A stretch of DNA of 64,000 nt, from contig JAVKOQ010000137.1 of assembly GCA_031835245.1 (NCBI GenBank), positions 1 to 64,000 on the forward strand. Reading direction: 5' to 3'. Source of the stretch: Balamuthia mandrillaris. Taxonomy: Eukaryota; Discosea; Longamoebia; Balamuthiidae. Both the position numbers and the translations under genes were made by a program. The notes below the pieces were generated by a model that searched no databases, was not told where the DNA came from, and was given only the letters and a program-made list of their open reading frames with translations. Positions 9,534 through 23,737 of this stretch are shown one piece after another (within the stretch, counting starts at the first letter, position 1; every line of letters starts with the position of its first letter).

Positions 9534-11462
9534 CTTGCAGGCTTGCTCTAAGCTTTGCGAGGGTGGAAGTGATCTCTGTGAACTCTGGCCGTGCAGACGG
9601 ATCCGCTGCCCAACAAGCCTCCAATAGCTCTCTAAACTCCTTGGGCCAATGGGCGGAGATCGTAGGCCGCTTTCCATGAGTGATGGCTCCTGCCAGCTCC
9701 CAACCGTTCACCAGGTCCACAAAGGGAATGGCTCCTGTCACCATCTCCCAAAGGAGGATGCCGTAGCTGTAGACATCCGCCTTCATGCCGTAGGGCTTGC
9801 CAGTGATTACCTCTGGTGCCATGTAACGCGGCGTTCCCAATGCTTTGGTCATTTTGGGACCCATGACTCTGTTATTATTGAAAATAGAAGGAAAAGAAAA
9901 GGAGTAAGTGAAAGAGAGGGAAAGAAGGAAAGAGAGAAGAGAAAAGTACCTTGAAATGCCAAGATCTGCAATACATGCACTCATGTCTCTCCGCACCTTT
10001 TAAGATTATAACACAAAAACGTGTTAGTGCCTTGTAAAAACAAAGAGAGAGAGAGAGAGAGAGAAAGAGAAGAGAGAGGATTCTCTTGAAAAACATACCA
10101 GCAAATTCTCCGACTTGATGTCTCTGTGACAAACATCGATGGAATGAAGGTAAGCCAATCCTCTGGCTGCATCAATGGCCATTCCCAGCGTTGTATCCAT
10201 GTTCCAAGGCACGCTTGGTCCGGTCTCGAACATTAGATCAACGGCAAAGAGACTTGCAGAAGTTGAAGAAGATGCACCATTGTTGCTTTCTATCTCTCCT
10301 TTCGAAGCAACAGAGAAGGACCGTCCTTTCTCCTGTGATTCAAGCAGCTGTTGCCTTTCCTTGGCAGCGTTCGAAGAGGCCATGCTGGAAGATGGTCTAG
10401 TTGTCCCTACCCCTGATTGTTTTCTTCCTCCATCCTTTCCTCCTCCTCCTACATGGGTTTGGTCAGGAGAACCATTTGTGAAAGTCATTCCTCGTTTCAA
10501 CACTTTCACATGTCTTTGAGGTTGTCGTCCATCTTTGTTGGATGAACCCACAGGAACGTCTCCGCTGGAACTTAAAGGTTGTTGTTTTGTTCGCTGTGTT
10601 GCTCTCTGTCCTCCTCCACCTCCAATACTAAATCCAAAGTCAGCTAAACTAGAAGCGCTATCTCTGTTGTTGTGTCTAGAAGAAGGAGGAGGGCGAGGTG
10701 TGCTTGGGTGAAGTCCAACGATTGGAGTTGCAACAGCGTTTTCTAGTACAAATTCCTTCTCTCTGCCTTCTCCTTCTGCTCGCTCTGCTGGTTGCACTTT
10801 GAGATGGCGAAGGCTGAGGGTATCAGAACTTTTGCGAAGACGAATGGAGTTCTTGTAACGAGTCTTCCTCTCGTCCTCAAAGTGTCGATTGTAGTTTCGG
10901 TTGGCATTCTTCTCTTGGAAGCTCAACCGCTTTAACAAAACGTTTCTCTTCTCTTGGGTGTGTAGCAAGTCAAAGAGGCTTCCTCCATCAAAGTGCTCCG
11001 TGATGATGAACATGTTGGGAGGTTCGATGCAAGCTCCAAGACAGTGCAACACCTCTTTGCATTGAAGGATAGTGAGAAAGGCTACTTCAGTGCGAACCTC
11101 GCGCGGAGAGACCATTTCCTCGTGGAACTTTTTGATGGCGATTGGTTGGCCTTGCCACGTGCCGGCATAGACACGCGCGCTCACGCCATTCCCCAACAAT
11201 TCTCCAAGTTCTGACATATTGTCAAGTCAGAAGAATGAAAAATGAAGAAGAATGAAGAATGAAGAATGAAGAATGAAAAGGAAAAAGAAGAGACGTACGA
11301 ATGTCGTTAATTTCAACGTGGTTGTGCACTTCGACATAACCTTTGGAGCACAAGACTAGTAATGTTGGAAAGTGTTTCGGCTCCGACCGTGCCACTCTCA
11401 AGAAATGTCGCCAAAACAAATCTCCTCCTGTAAAGTAAAAGGAAGGAAGGAACAAATAGAGG

Positions 11463-11525
<63 letters not shown>

Positions 11526-12333
11526 AGGATTAAGAGGATGTAAGAAGAGAAAGAAAGAAACAAAAATCTACCTGCTTGACAAATCTTTGCCGGTGTTTTC
11601 ATGTCCATGACCTCCGCATGAGGGCCTACCTGCGGGATGGTCCAAAGGTCCTCCATCGGATTGCCCCCCACAGTGCTGCCATAGAGCTGGTCGGGGGTGG
11701 AGCAGGCAGTGCAGAGGTGGACCAACGCGCGAGCGGCCAGTTTCTCCAGGTTTTGTCTGCCTGCCTCGGCATTGGTTTTCATGGTGGAGGCCAAGGCCTC
11801 GATGCCGCTTTCCTTTACCACTCTTTCTCCGTTGTCGGCTTTGTTTTGTTTGTTTTTGGGGTGAGCGTTTTAAGTTGGTGAAGAAGGAATGCAGGAAGAA
11901 ATGAAGAAGGAAGGAAGGAAAAGATACCAATGATAGATATCAGCTTTTCAAGAGCGGTGGTGAGGATAGTGTTGTCTTTACACTTTAGCAGAAGCAGGTA
12001 CAGCCTCACTTCCACCTTTCTATAGTCCGTTTTAGACTTTTCTCTTGCGACTCGATATTCTTTTTTGTATTTTGAATGTTAAAACAAAAAAGAATAAACA
12101 AAAAAGAGAACGAAAGCGAACGTACTATCGTGAGTGACCGAGAGAAAGTTTGAAACATGGCGAAGGATGAGACGAGGCGGCCAAGAAGAGCATATCACCT
12201 CCCATTGCTGCACTCTGCGAAGGTACTCCTGCTTCTCTTTGGCTGTCATCTGTTTCATGGATGGAAACTCGCAACAACTAATAGTTTTAAAGAACAAAGA
12301 GAATGAGAGAATGTACAAGCAAACGAAGAGGCT

Positions 12334-12378
<45 letters not shown>

Positions 12379-15300
12379 ATACCAAGAAAGAACAAAAAGA
12401 ACAAAAGAGTCATAGAACTCTCCCGGAAGAAGACTGTTCAAATACTTGAAGACTCCGTTGAGACCTTCCTCTATTCTGCTCTTGGGCGGGGAGTCTATCG
12501 GATTCTTGTCCAGAATCAACGTCTTCAAGTTGGTCAGCTTGACGATCTCCGGCGGGAGAATGCAGATATGGTTGTCATAGATGTCGAGGTGGGTCAGGGC
12601 TTTCAGCTCCAAACAGATCTCCGTGGGGAGGTAGGTCAGTTTGTTGCGAGAGAGGTTCAGCACGCGAAGACTTTTGCTGAGCACGGCTTCACCTGTTGTG
12701 TTTTGTTGCGTTAAGCAATGCTAACGCAACAAAAGAATAAAGAGGAAAGAAAACAGGAATGCACAAACCAATAGTAGGTATCACTCCCACTTTTGTTCGT
12801 AGGTTGGGCTTCATCACCAAAGCGGAGCCCACTCGCAGCGAGCTGAATAAGTTGCCGCCAAGGTCCAGCTCCTCCAAAGCCGGCAGCTGAAACAAGGTTG
12901 ACTGAAGCGCATGAAGCTCATTGCGATTCACCACTTCTTGGTCTTTCAGCGTTGCTTGTTGTTCTTCTGCTTTTTCTCCTTCCTTTTCTTTTCCTTTCTC
13001 TTCTTGCTTGTCATTTTCTTCCTCCGACAACATCACAGCTTCTTCTTCCTCTCTTCTCTCCTTTTCTTTGGCTGCATCCTCCATTTCTTTTTCTTTTTCT
13101 TTCTCTTTCTCTTCGTCCATCTTCCTTTCAATAGGAGTGTTATCAACGTGATGCTCGTGCATAAGAAGGTTAAAGTTATTGTTGTTGGTGTTGTTGGCAA
13201 CAATTCCTGAGCCTCCTCCTTCTTCCTGTCCTTTCTTTGTGTTAAACCGTTTCACTATCGAGTTGACGATTCGTTTTCTTCTCGGGCTTGTTGGCGTGCC
13301 AACTTGTTGTTGGTCTGCATTCTTGTTGTTACCGTTGCTGTTGTTGTTTGGTTGTTTCAGGTCGAACTTGACAGAGCCAAACCGTTGCTCCAAAGAGAGA
13401 AGAAGAGGCAAAGAGTTGCCGCGTTGAGAGTAGATGTGCAAGCTCTGCCACAGCCTCAAAACTTGCAAACCGGTCAAGCGATGAAAGAGGTTCTTCGGAA
13501 GAGGACCCAAGTTTCTGTTGCCGGTCAGGTCCAAACGACGGAGACTGGTGAGAAGGCCGAAGGACGGAGGAAGAGCCTTGGGGCCGGAGAGATTGTTGCG
13601 GAGGAGGTCCAAGGTTTGGAGGTTGCTCAGCTGGCCGATGCTCTCTGGAAGTTTGGTCAGAGCGTTGCACTTCAAGGAGAGCACTTTGAGTTGACGGAGT
13701 TCTCCGAGACTGTTTGTAAAGGGAGTAAGAATGACTGCGAAGAAATGAGGAGAGAAATGGAACGAGAATAAAGAGCGATAGAGTGGAAGCGGGAGAAACC
13801 TTTCATCAAGTTCTTGAAGACAGTTACTGTCCAGCAACAACTCTTCGAGCATCGGAAAAGCAGAGCCAAACCGCTTGGGCAAGCACTGTAGTTGGTTCCG
13901 AGAGAGGTTGAGCTTCAGCAGGAAAGACATACCACAGGTCAACATCTCTGTTGGCAGAAAGGTTAACTTGTTGCCTTTCATCTCCAACCCCTCCAGCTTT
14001 GTCATTTGGGATTGTCTCTTTTCTTTTTCATCGTTTGAAGCGGACGAAGAAGAAGGAGAAAAGAGCAGGCTCCAGGTCAAAGAAGAAGCAGTGGATAAAG
14101 AGCGATAAGAAAGGTTGAGGAATCTTCCGTCGTTGAAGGTACGAAAAGCATCCACCATTTCTTGCTCTTTGGCAGCTTCGAGCTCTGCTTGGCTGGATGC
14201 AGGCAGCAAAGGAGCTGCTGAGATGAGAATACCAGAGTCACTGCTGTTGTTGAGAGAACCTAAGCTTCGTTTGTCGAATGTGGATGAGGTAGAATCGAGC
14301 TCGGAATCGAGGATAGGAAGATCTTCTTCGGTAAGTTCGGCGCGGGAGTAGGTGCCTGAACCCAACTCTCGTTTTCTTCGTGCTGTTATAACGATATATT
14401 GAGAAGAGAGCAAAGAACAAGTGAGTAATGCAGAAATAAAAAAGAAGAGAGAGAGAGAGAGAGAGAGAGAAGCATACGTGTGGTAGGCTCAGGAGGAACG
14501 GCGGAGGAGGCAGCAAGTTGGGTGGAAGAAGACAAAGGCGAGGCAAAGGCAGGAATAGAAGGAATCAAAGGGGTCTGCTCGTTGTTCTTCGCCTCAAATG
14601 ATGACAGTTCATCCATGAGCGCAGCAGCAGAAGGGGAAGGGGAAGAAGAGGAAAGAGGCGCTTGTGGCAAAGGTCGGCGATTATGTTGGGTATGAACAGG
14701 GAGAGTAGGAGAAGGCAACCGGTTATTATAGATAGAAGAAGCAGCAGTCGCAGAAGGAGAAGAAGACACAGAGGGATGGACAGTGGCGGAGCGAGGAGGG
14801 CGAGAAGGAGGAACGCTCTTTATCGTCTTAATTGTTGTTGCTGTTGTTGCAGTTGCTGGCGCGTCTTCATCGTCGCTGCTTTTGGAACGAGGCGTGAAGG
14901 AAGACTTTCGAGGAGCAATGGAAACGGGTGGCGAGGCAGAAAGCCAGCTTCCTCGTTTGTTGCTTGACGGAAGAGGAGAACAAGGAGAATGGATAAAAGG
15001 AGAAGGCGGAGAAGAAGAGATTGGAGAAGTGGAAGCACTGGAAGATTGGTATCGAGGATGGCGGTGATGATGAGGCGGTTTTGTTTCTCGATGGGGACGA
15101 GGAGGAGGAGTTTGGTGTTGTTGGTGTTGTAAAGCAGGAGCAGAGGTGGAGGAAGCCAGCTGTCGTTTCGGGCGAGGCGGACGAGGGGGACGCTCCCCGC
15201 TTAGAGAAAGAGGAGAATAAGGGGAACGGAAGAAGGTTTCGTGAGATTGACTTCGAAAAGGCGAATGAGACGAAGGAGAAGTCGACGGGGAAGCGTTGTT

Positions 15301-16705
15301 TTGATAATAATACGTGTTGGCAAAGTTGTCGAGGTTGTTGTTATCGGAGGGTGTCGAGGAATACATTTGCGAGGTGGAGGGAGAGAAGGAGGTAACGTTG
15401 GAGGATGGGGAAGAAGAAAGAGAAGGAAAGATGTTTCTGGGAGGCTGTCTCTGTGGTGGTTGTTGAGCATAAGAAAAAGGGGCTGGCGAACGAGGAGAGA
15501 AAGCGGTGGCTGATGGCGTGGCTGAAAGAGGTTTCGGCGAGGACGGAGCTGACGTCGGAAGGGAAGGAGCTAACGGCGGACGAGAGGCTTTGAGGATTTC
15601 GGCCAGTGGAGGAGGACCGGAGGAAGGTGGCAGTGGTTCCCGTCGAAGCGGCTTTGGAGATTTTTCTTGATGAATACAGTCCTTTTTGTGGAGAGAGCAA
15701 GAGAGAAAAAACAAAGGTTGAAAGAAACGAACAAGGAAAGCAAAGAAAGGAAGCAATAAAGAACCGAAAGAGACATCAAGAAGAAAAAGAAAAGGACATT
15801 AGCACCATACAAAACAAACCGTGAACCAATATACACATACCACCACTATAGAGCCGCATTGCTTTACCAGACGAGCCAGCTCTCCAAGATGCGCCTCGTT
15901 GGAGGAGGCTCTCGAGGCCTCCATTCGTATGTAGTCCAGCTTCGAGAGAATGTGGCACATGGCCAAGGTGGTCGAGCTTTGCAGGCGACAAAAGATGACG
16001 GAACGCCGAGCCACATCAGCTCCTCCCCTGCCCCCGCCCGTTCGCTTTCGTCGGTCCTCGTTGTCTTTGTCAAACAGAAGAGAGGGCTCTTTCTCGGAGA
16101 GCGGACATCCTTTTAATAACTTTTTTTAAAAGAAATATAAATAATTAGTTTATCTCTTTTTTTTTTTTAGTAAAGAAAAAATAACATGAAAAAAACTGAA
16201 AACAAAAATAAACAAAAAGAAAAAAAGAAAAGTGGAAAAAGAAAAAAGAAAACCTTAAAAAAAAATAAAATAACTCCAAAACAAAAAAATAAGCAAAAAA
16301 AATGTTCTAAAAAATATAACAAAAATAACAAAAAAAAGTCGAAAATATAAAAAATGAAAAAAAAAATAAAAAGAAACTTACTTCGGAGAGTTCGCGCAGG
16401 GCATGAATGCGTCGCACGACAGCGGAGCTGGTCAGAAACGCGCGTTCCTCCTGCTCGCTCAGCTCCTCCGACGGGTCCAGTTGCTTCATCCACTGAAGAA
16501 GCCGTTTCTCGATCACTTGGATGGAGTGAAGCAAGGTCTTTCGCAGTTTCTTCGAGCCGACCGCCTCTTTTCTTGTGTTGTTGCATGCTTGTTCCACTTC
16601 TTCTCCTCCTTCTGCCTCTGCTGCATGGTGGGTATTACAGTGGCTGTTCGCCATTTGTTGCTGCTGTTGGAGGAAGGAGGTCCCTCCCCCAAAAGGCCCT
16701 TTCAT
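9523..16705 (-). CDS. LRR and tyrosine-kinase-like (TKL) protein kinase, 1,938 aa
   Basis: Thirteen exons (16705-16382, 16109-15841, 15681-14478, 14382-13800, 13709-12769, 12692-12383, 12277-12126, 12059-11928, 11838-11572, 11428-11299, 11210-10099, 9996-9950, 9868-9523) add up to 1,939 codons. Residues 1-197 are helical; 198-600 are a Ser/Pro-rich disordered linker with PPRPPRP motifs; about 670-1190 hold leucine-rich repeats (LRVLNLSRNKLTYLP type) broken by a Glu-rich insert; 1260-1430 look ARM/HEAT-like (ALASTMK, AARALVHLCTAC). The kinase domain (about 1440-1935) has LGNGVSARVYAG, IAIKKF, HRDIKSENLL and GTPRYMAPEV, so it should be active, but DFG reads DLG, and a 240-residue low-complexity insert separates the hinge from alpha-E. 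LRR-TKL kinases are expanded in amoebae and act as signalling scaffolds; the upstream ligand is unknown. Confidence 0.85.
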
Positions 16706-17616
16706 GCCTCTTTCTGGGTTCGCTCTTCTCGTTCGTTATAATCCAAACAACAAGTAAAATCAATAAAACCAAAATGGCGAAGTTTTAAGTTGTTCACTTT
16801 TGTTTTTTTTTTTCTGGTTAAGAAGAAGAAGAAAAAAAAAAGGAGAAAAAGAAAAAGAGAGGGTTATCCTACCGCTGAAGCAAGACCCACGGTCTCGGTG
16901 TGTGCGTGTGGTTTTCGTTTTGTCTTCTTTTTCGTTGGGTTTGGTCGCGAGCTCAGCCGCACATTGGCACGCTCCTCCATGGCGTTCATTATAGGCCGAA
17001 ATGAATTAACCAAATGGAATGAATGGCCGTAGTACAGCAACAATCCATGTCATTTTGTGAACCATTTGACCAACAGTTGAAAATTTCCTGGTCAACTTCT
17101 CCTCGTTTTGAGTACGTTTCACCACCTCATAGGGAGGTCAAAACTTGCTCCAAATCTGCAGTGACAGAGCAGCAATTGTTCATGGATGTAATAACAATTC
17201 GTCGACAATAATTTAAAATATTGTCGATAAAAATCCGTTCTTGCCAAAAAAAATTAACAATTAAAAATTGACCAACGCACAATGGTTTGGTTTGGCGGTG
17301 GTCCTTGTCGACACTGATTTTCCCCGCAAAAAGTAGCAGGGAAGCGCATGGACTTTTTTGCCGCCCTTTTATCCCTTGCCATTTCTTTTCAGCCTATTAA
17401 TAAACGTTTTAAAAAAAATAAATAACAAAAAAATAACCTAGGAGAAAAAAAAAAGAAGAAGAGAGAGCACTCACAGCAGTATCCCTCCGGTGTTTCCGTT
17501 CCTCTTTCTTTTTGTTTTAAAAACTATTCTTTTTTTTCTTTCTCTTTTAGCAAAAAAGCTTTTTATTTATTGGTAATACCTCTATTTTTTTTTTGTTGTT
17601 GTTGGGCGCGCAAACA
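16706..17616. other. divergent spacer, A/T-rich
   Basis: About 900 bp between the divergent LRR-kinase and acyl-CoA synthetase genes. Apart from a 9-bp inverted repeat TCGACAATA/TATTGTCGA at 17202-17227 and A/T-rich stretches I see no gene or RNA here. Confidence 0.5.
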
Positions 17617-17748
17617 ATGAACAATGACGATGGATTAGAGATACTTCCGGCTTTGGCCTCCATCGACTTTAATCAACTGGCCCGCCATGGTTCTTGTCTT
17701 TCTTTTCTCTTCTCTCTCTCTCTCTCTCTCTCTCATACTCTAATCTCA

Positions 17749-17785
<37 letters not shown>

Positions 17786-18152
17786 GTCACTTCAAATATT
17801 TTTGATTGTAACGCCTCCCCCCCCAAAAAAATCAATGTTTGATCTCTTTCGTTCCCTTATCTATTTTGATGTGTTGGCAGCTTCCCCCTTGAAGCTCGGG
17901 CTAGGCGGGGCCGGCCTCGGCATGTTGGGCCTCGTCCTGTTCCTCAAGTCCAAGACCAAGTTTTTGGGGCGCGACCTCCACTACATGCGGAAAATCATTG
18001 CCGCGCTGATCAAGATGAAGAGAGCGGGTACCAATTGGACGGTGGTGGACATGTGGGAGGAGTGCGTGGCCAAGTATGGCCCCAAGCCTGGCATCGTTTT
18101 TGTGGATCAAGCTCGTAAGTGTCTTTCTCTGTCACCTCTTTTCTCTCGTTTG

Positions 18153-18199
<47 letters not shown>

Positions 18200-18332
18200 T
18201 CGTATATCTCTGTGCATGCAGAGAGCAGTTTTTAGATGATGTTCATACAATATTAGCTCTATCGGATACTGCTTGCGTGACCGATAACCTTTTGAAGCTG
18301 ATTCCTTCTTTTCGCTCTCCCTCTCCCTTCCT

Positions 18333-18377
<45 letters not shown>

Positions 18378-18671
18378 CTACTCTCTCTTCTCTTGTCCTC
18401 TCTGTCCATGTTCTTTACTAACACTTTTTTTCGCTTTGACACAGTGCCACATGGCAATGTAACTTATACCTACGAACAAATGGACAAGGAATCCAACAAA
18501 GGTTCAACCTCTCGTACCTTTCATTATCTCTTAACATTTAGCTCATTTTGTATTGCTCTCTTTTTGAAGTGGCCAACTGGGCATTGGGACAAGGTGTTAA
18601 AGCTGGTGACGTCGTTTCTTTGATGATGGACAACAGACCTGAATGTACCCACATGCTCTAGTTTACTTTTC

Positions 18672-18708
<37 letters not shown>

Positions 18709-20735
18709 GCTTCCTTTGTTGACATGCTTTTCAAGTCATATTCGCATGGTTAGGAGTGGCCAAAATAGGAGGTGCCATTGCTCTCATCAACACCAATCTT
18801 CGTGGTAAACCGCTGGAACACTCTTACCGAGTAAGCGGCGCTTCGTTGCACATCATCGGAGCTGAGCACTGCTCTGCCATCTCTCCTTCTTTGATGGAAG
18901 AAATGGGCGAATCCTCCAAATGGTTCCGTTTCGAAGGTCATTCTTATCGTTTTCTGCGTCACTCTCCCAACGAAACCTCAAACGAAATTTCAAACGAGGC
19001 AACAACGATGATGACATTGGTGGATCCTTTGTTGGAACAAGAAAGCACAACAGCTCCCACCAAGGAGCTCCGCAAAACGGTTGGCATGGAGAGTACTCTC
19101 TTCCTCATTTACACCAGCGGCACCACTGGCCCTCCCAAAGCCGCTCGCTGCCCTCACATCCGCTTCGGCATCGTATCCATCTTCCCTGAGATGTGTGGCA
19201 TTAACCACAAGGACCGTCTCTACTGCCCTCTGCCCTTGTATCACTCTGCTGGAGGCATCATCGGAGTGGGTAGCTGTTGGTACACGGGGGCCACTTTGGT
19301 GCTGAGAAGGAAGTTCAGCAGAACACACTTTTGGGAGGACATCAGCAAGCACGAGTGCACCGCCTTTCAGTACATTGGAGAGCTGTGTAGGTACTTGTTG
19401 GCGGCTCCGGAGGGACCCTATGATAAGCAGCATAACGTCAAGTGGGCGGTGGGAAATGGCTTGAGGCCTGATATTTGGGAGAAGTTTCAGCAAAGGTTTA
19501 ACATTCAAAACATTGGTAAGTCCTCTCTCTCTCTCTCTCTCTCTCTATTCTCTCCTCTCTCTCCCTCCCTCCCTCCCTCCCTTCCTCCCTCCCTCTCTCT
19601 CTCTTCCTCTTATTTATTTTTTCCTCTGTTCTCTTGTGTTCTCGTGCTCTCATTCACATTGGTCTTACAATTAACACACATAAAAACCAAAGGTGAGTTC
19701 TACGCAGCAACAGAAGGCAATGTCGGTTTCTTCAATCCATACAATAAAGTCGGAGCTGTTGGTTATCTAAGCCCGTTGCTACGACTGGCTTATCCAGCAA
19801 AGATTGTGCGTTTCGACCACGAAACGGAGATGCCTTATCGTGATCCAAAGACTGGCTTTTGCGTTGAATGTAAGGATGGAGAGGAAGGCGAGCTTTTGGG
19901 ACTCATCAAAGCCAACGACCCAAGCAGAAAGTTTGCAGGTTATACCGACTCAAAAGCTACCGAGAAAAAGGTTCTCTTTCTTTGTTGCTTTTTTAAAACA
20001 GAGTTTTTTCTGAGTAATGTTTTGTTTTGTGAAAAAAAAAGGTACTTCGAGACGTTTTCGTAAAGGGAGACATGTACTTCCGCAGCGGAGATTTGCTCAA
20101 GTTCGACTCAGAGGGTTACGTCTATTTTGTGGATCGTATCGGCGACACTTTTCGATGGAAGGGAGAGAACGTGGCAACGACGGAGGTGGCCGCCGTCATC
20201 GGAGGTTTTGAAGGCGTTGCCGAGACTAATGTTTATGGAGTACGAGTCGGCAATGCGGATGGCAAAGCGGGAATGGCGCTGATCATTCCGCTTGAAGGAG
20301 CAACTATCGACTTGGACAAGTTTTATAATTTGTACGTTGTATTTGTTATCTTGTTCAGTTCAGTTCAGTTCAGTTCAGGTTTCTTATTCTTTGTTTTATT
20401 TGATAGTGTAATGGCGGAGTTGCCTTCTTATGCCGCTCCATTGTTCCTTCGTTTGCGGGATAGTGGACAAATGGACACTACCAGCACTTTTAAACACAAG
20501 AAAGCTGATTTGGTGAATGAAGGCTTTAATCCGGATCTTGTCAACAATGTACTCTCTCCTTTCTTGCTTCTGCTTTCTGTTGCCCTCTTTATGTTTTATT
20601 CTGAAATGTACTTATATTTATACTTTTCAAAAGGACAAACTGTATTACAGGGATGACCGAAAGAAAGCTTATGTACCAGTGAGCAGGGCTCTTTACCAAG
20701 ACATCACTCAACAACATCTTTCAGCCAAACTGTAA
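17617..20735 (+). CDS. fatty-acid transport protein / very-long-chain acyl-CoA synthetase (SLC27 family)
   Basis: Nine exons (17617-17689, 17881-18114, 18445-18501, 18570-18644, 18736-19515, 19693-19970, 20042-20331, 20407-20548, 20634-20735) code for 676 aa. It is an adenylate-forming enzyme: the AMP-binding P-loop YTSGTTGPPKAA lies near residue 270, GEFYAATEGN is the FATP-specific form of the YGxTE motif, and YFRSGDLLKFDSEGYVYFVDR with RWKGENVATTEV is the VLACS/FATP signature. A hydrophobic segment at about 25-50 fits the single membrane anchor of FATPs. It activates long or very long chain fatty acids to CoA thioesters, coupling uptake to activation, at the ER or plasma membrane. Six of eight introns are CT-rich; intron 2 carries a snoRNA. 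Confidence 0.92.
18230..18306 (+). ncRNA. intronic C/D box snoRNA, SNORD44-like guide
   Basis: Inside intron 2 of the acyl-CoA synthetase gene, non-repetitive sequence stands between CT tracts. It has a C-box-like ATGATGT (18236-18242), a D box CTGA (18298-18301) and, directly before a D'-like CGGA (18263-18266), TATTAGCTCTA, an 11-base antisense match to the universally conserved TAGAGCTAATA of 18S rRNA. In human SNORD44 the same antisense stands at the same spacing and guides 2'-O-methylation of the A in GAG (A166). The second guide, before the D box, has no target I know. Host-intron location is typical. C' and the terminal stem are weak. Confidence 0.6.
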
Positions 20736-20833
20736 TCCTCCTTTCTATTATTTCCTTTTTTTTGCTTTATTTAAACAACGAACGGCTACACCAACCAGAC
20801 ATCTTTGCTTCGTGGTTCTCTCCTTTGTCTGCG

Positions 20834-20835
<2 letters not shown>

Positions 20836-20872
<37 letters not shown>

Positions 20873-20879
20873 TCTCTCG

Positions 20880-20939
<60 letters not shown>

Positions 20940-20990
20940 TCTCTCTCTTCTCTCTCTTCTCTCTCTTCTGTCTCGATCTGATCTCTGTCG
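20836..20990. repeat. (CT)n tract after the acyl-CoA synthetase gene
   Basis: About 150 bp of CT dinucleotides, broken into TTCTCTC units at its right end. It lies 100 bp beyond the stop codon, probably in or beyond the 3' UTR. Confidence 0.9.
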
Positions 20991-21315
20991 CAAAATTTCC
21001 AAGCACCAATCACAAATCAAAATCAAGCCAATTATTGACCCAAAATATTCCACAAAATCGACCGATAAAATTTCCACGTCGACAAAAAATGAAAATCAAA
21101 AGAAAATAGCCTGCACCTTTGCAGAAAGAAACTAGAAACCACTTCAGGGTTGAATTCCATCCTTTGCAGCAACGGCCAAAAGCCATTCCTTGACACTGCC
21201 GGCACCGTGTAAAAGCTCAGCATTTGTCTCCAGAATTGAACGCGCGCTCTCTTCTCCTCCTCTGTTTCTTCTTTTCCTTCGGCTCACTGCGCTCCTTCCT
21301 TGCTTTCCTGTGTTC

Positions 21316-21527
21316 AGGGGTGACATCCCATCTTGCACGTATGTGGTCATCCAACAGTTTCCAGCCACTGCACCTTCTTACGAAACCTGGAGGAGAAACA
21401 TTCAACCATTCACCGCTCTGCGTTTCCGCAGTATTTGTTTCACGCCGCTCAACACTCGCCAGACCCATCCTTCAAGGCACTTGTCCAGTACTTGACCATA
21501 TACGCGCAAGATGGGATGTCACCCCTT
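21316..21527. repeat. imperfect 33-bp inverted repeat with 140-bp loop
   Basis: AGGGGTGACATCCCATCTTG at the left arm and its complement at the right arm (ending GATGTCACCCCT) match over about 31 of 33 bases. The loop is ordinary sequence. On the minus strand next to it (21717-21526) an open frame of ordinary composition (ISCND, FAQGEVVIMFFRQIKTPW) may be a gene remnant. The rest of 20,736-22,081 shows no gene. A fold-back or MITE-like element is possible. Confidence 0.6.
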
Positions 21528-21912
21528 ACATTATTTCCCTGACCGGATTCTTCCCAATTCCCTTGAGAAAGGAGGACCAAGGCGTCTTTATTTGACGGAA
21601 GAACATAATGACCACTTCGCCCTGTGCAAAACGAATGAAAGAGACGGACAGTAGGTGGACGTGGGCGCCGTCATTGCAGGAAAAGATGGACCACGGCATC
21701 AGAGGGATGCAGTACACAAGTGAAGAAGTACAAGCATGTGCCTAAGAAGAAAAGGAACTTTGAGGCCGCTTCTTCCACCACCGCAGCATCTTAGCCAGCG
21801 TCAGGAAGAATGACGAAAAAGAACAGAACAGATAAGCAGAAAGAAAAATGAAGAACCTTCTTTATTCCTTTTTGTTCTCAATAATATGGTTTTGATGTTA
21901 TCTTCTGAATAG

Positions 21913-21947
<35 letters not shown>

Positions 21948-22081
21948 GAAGAGGAGAGAGAGAGAAGAAGAGAGAGAGAATAACACAAATACTCGACATT
22001 TGAAGACTAAGAAAAACAAGAAAGAGCAGTATGTTTTTGTATAACGATATTATTCAGGTGTAATACACAGGCTACAACAGC

Positions 22082-23737
<1,656 letters not shown>

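Noticed and set aside
14480-15600. Plus-strand Glu/Gly-rich frames across 14.5-15.6 kb
   Set aside because: Antisense of the Ser/Pro-rich exon of the LRR kinase, which is fixed by matching splice phases on both sides.
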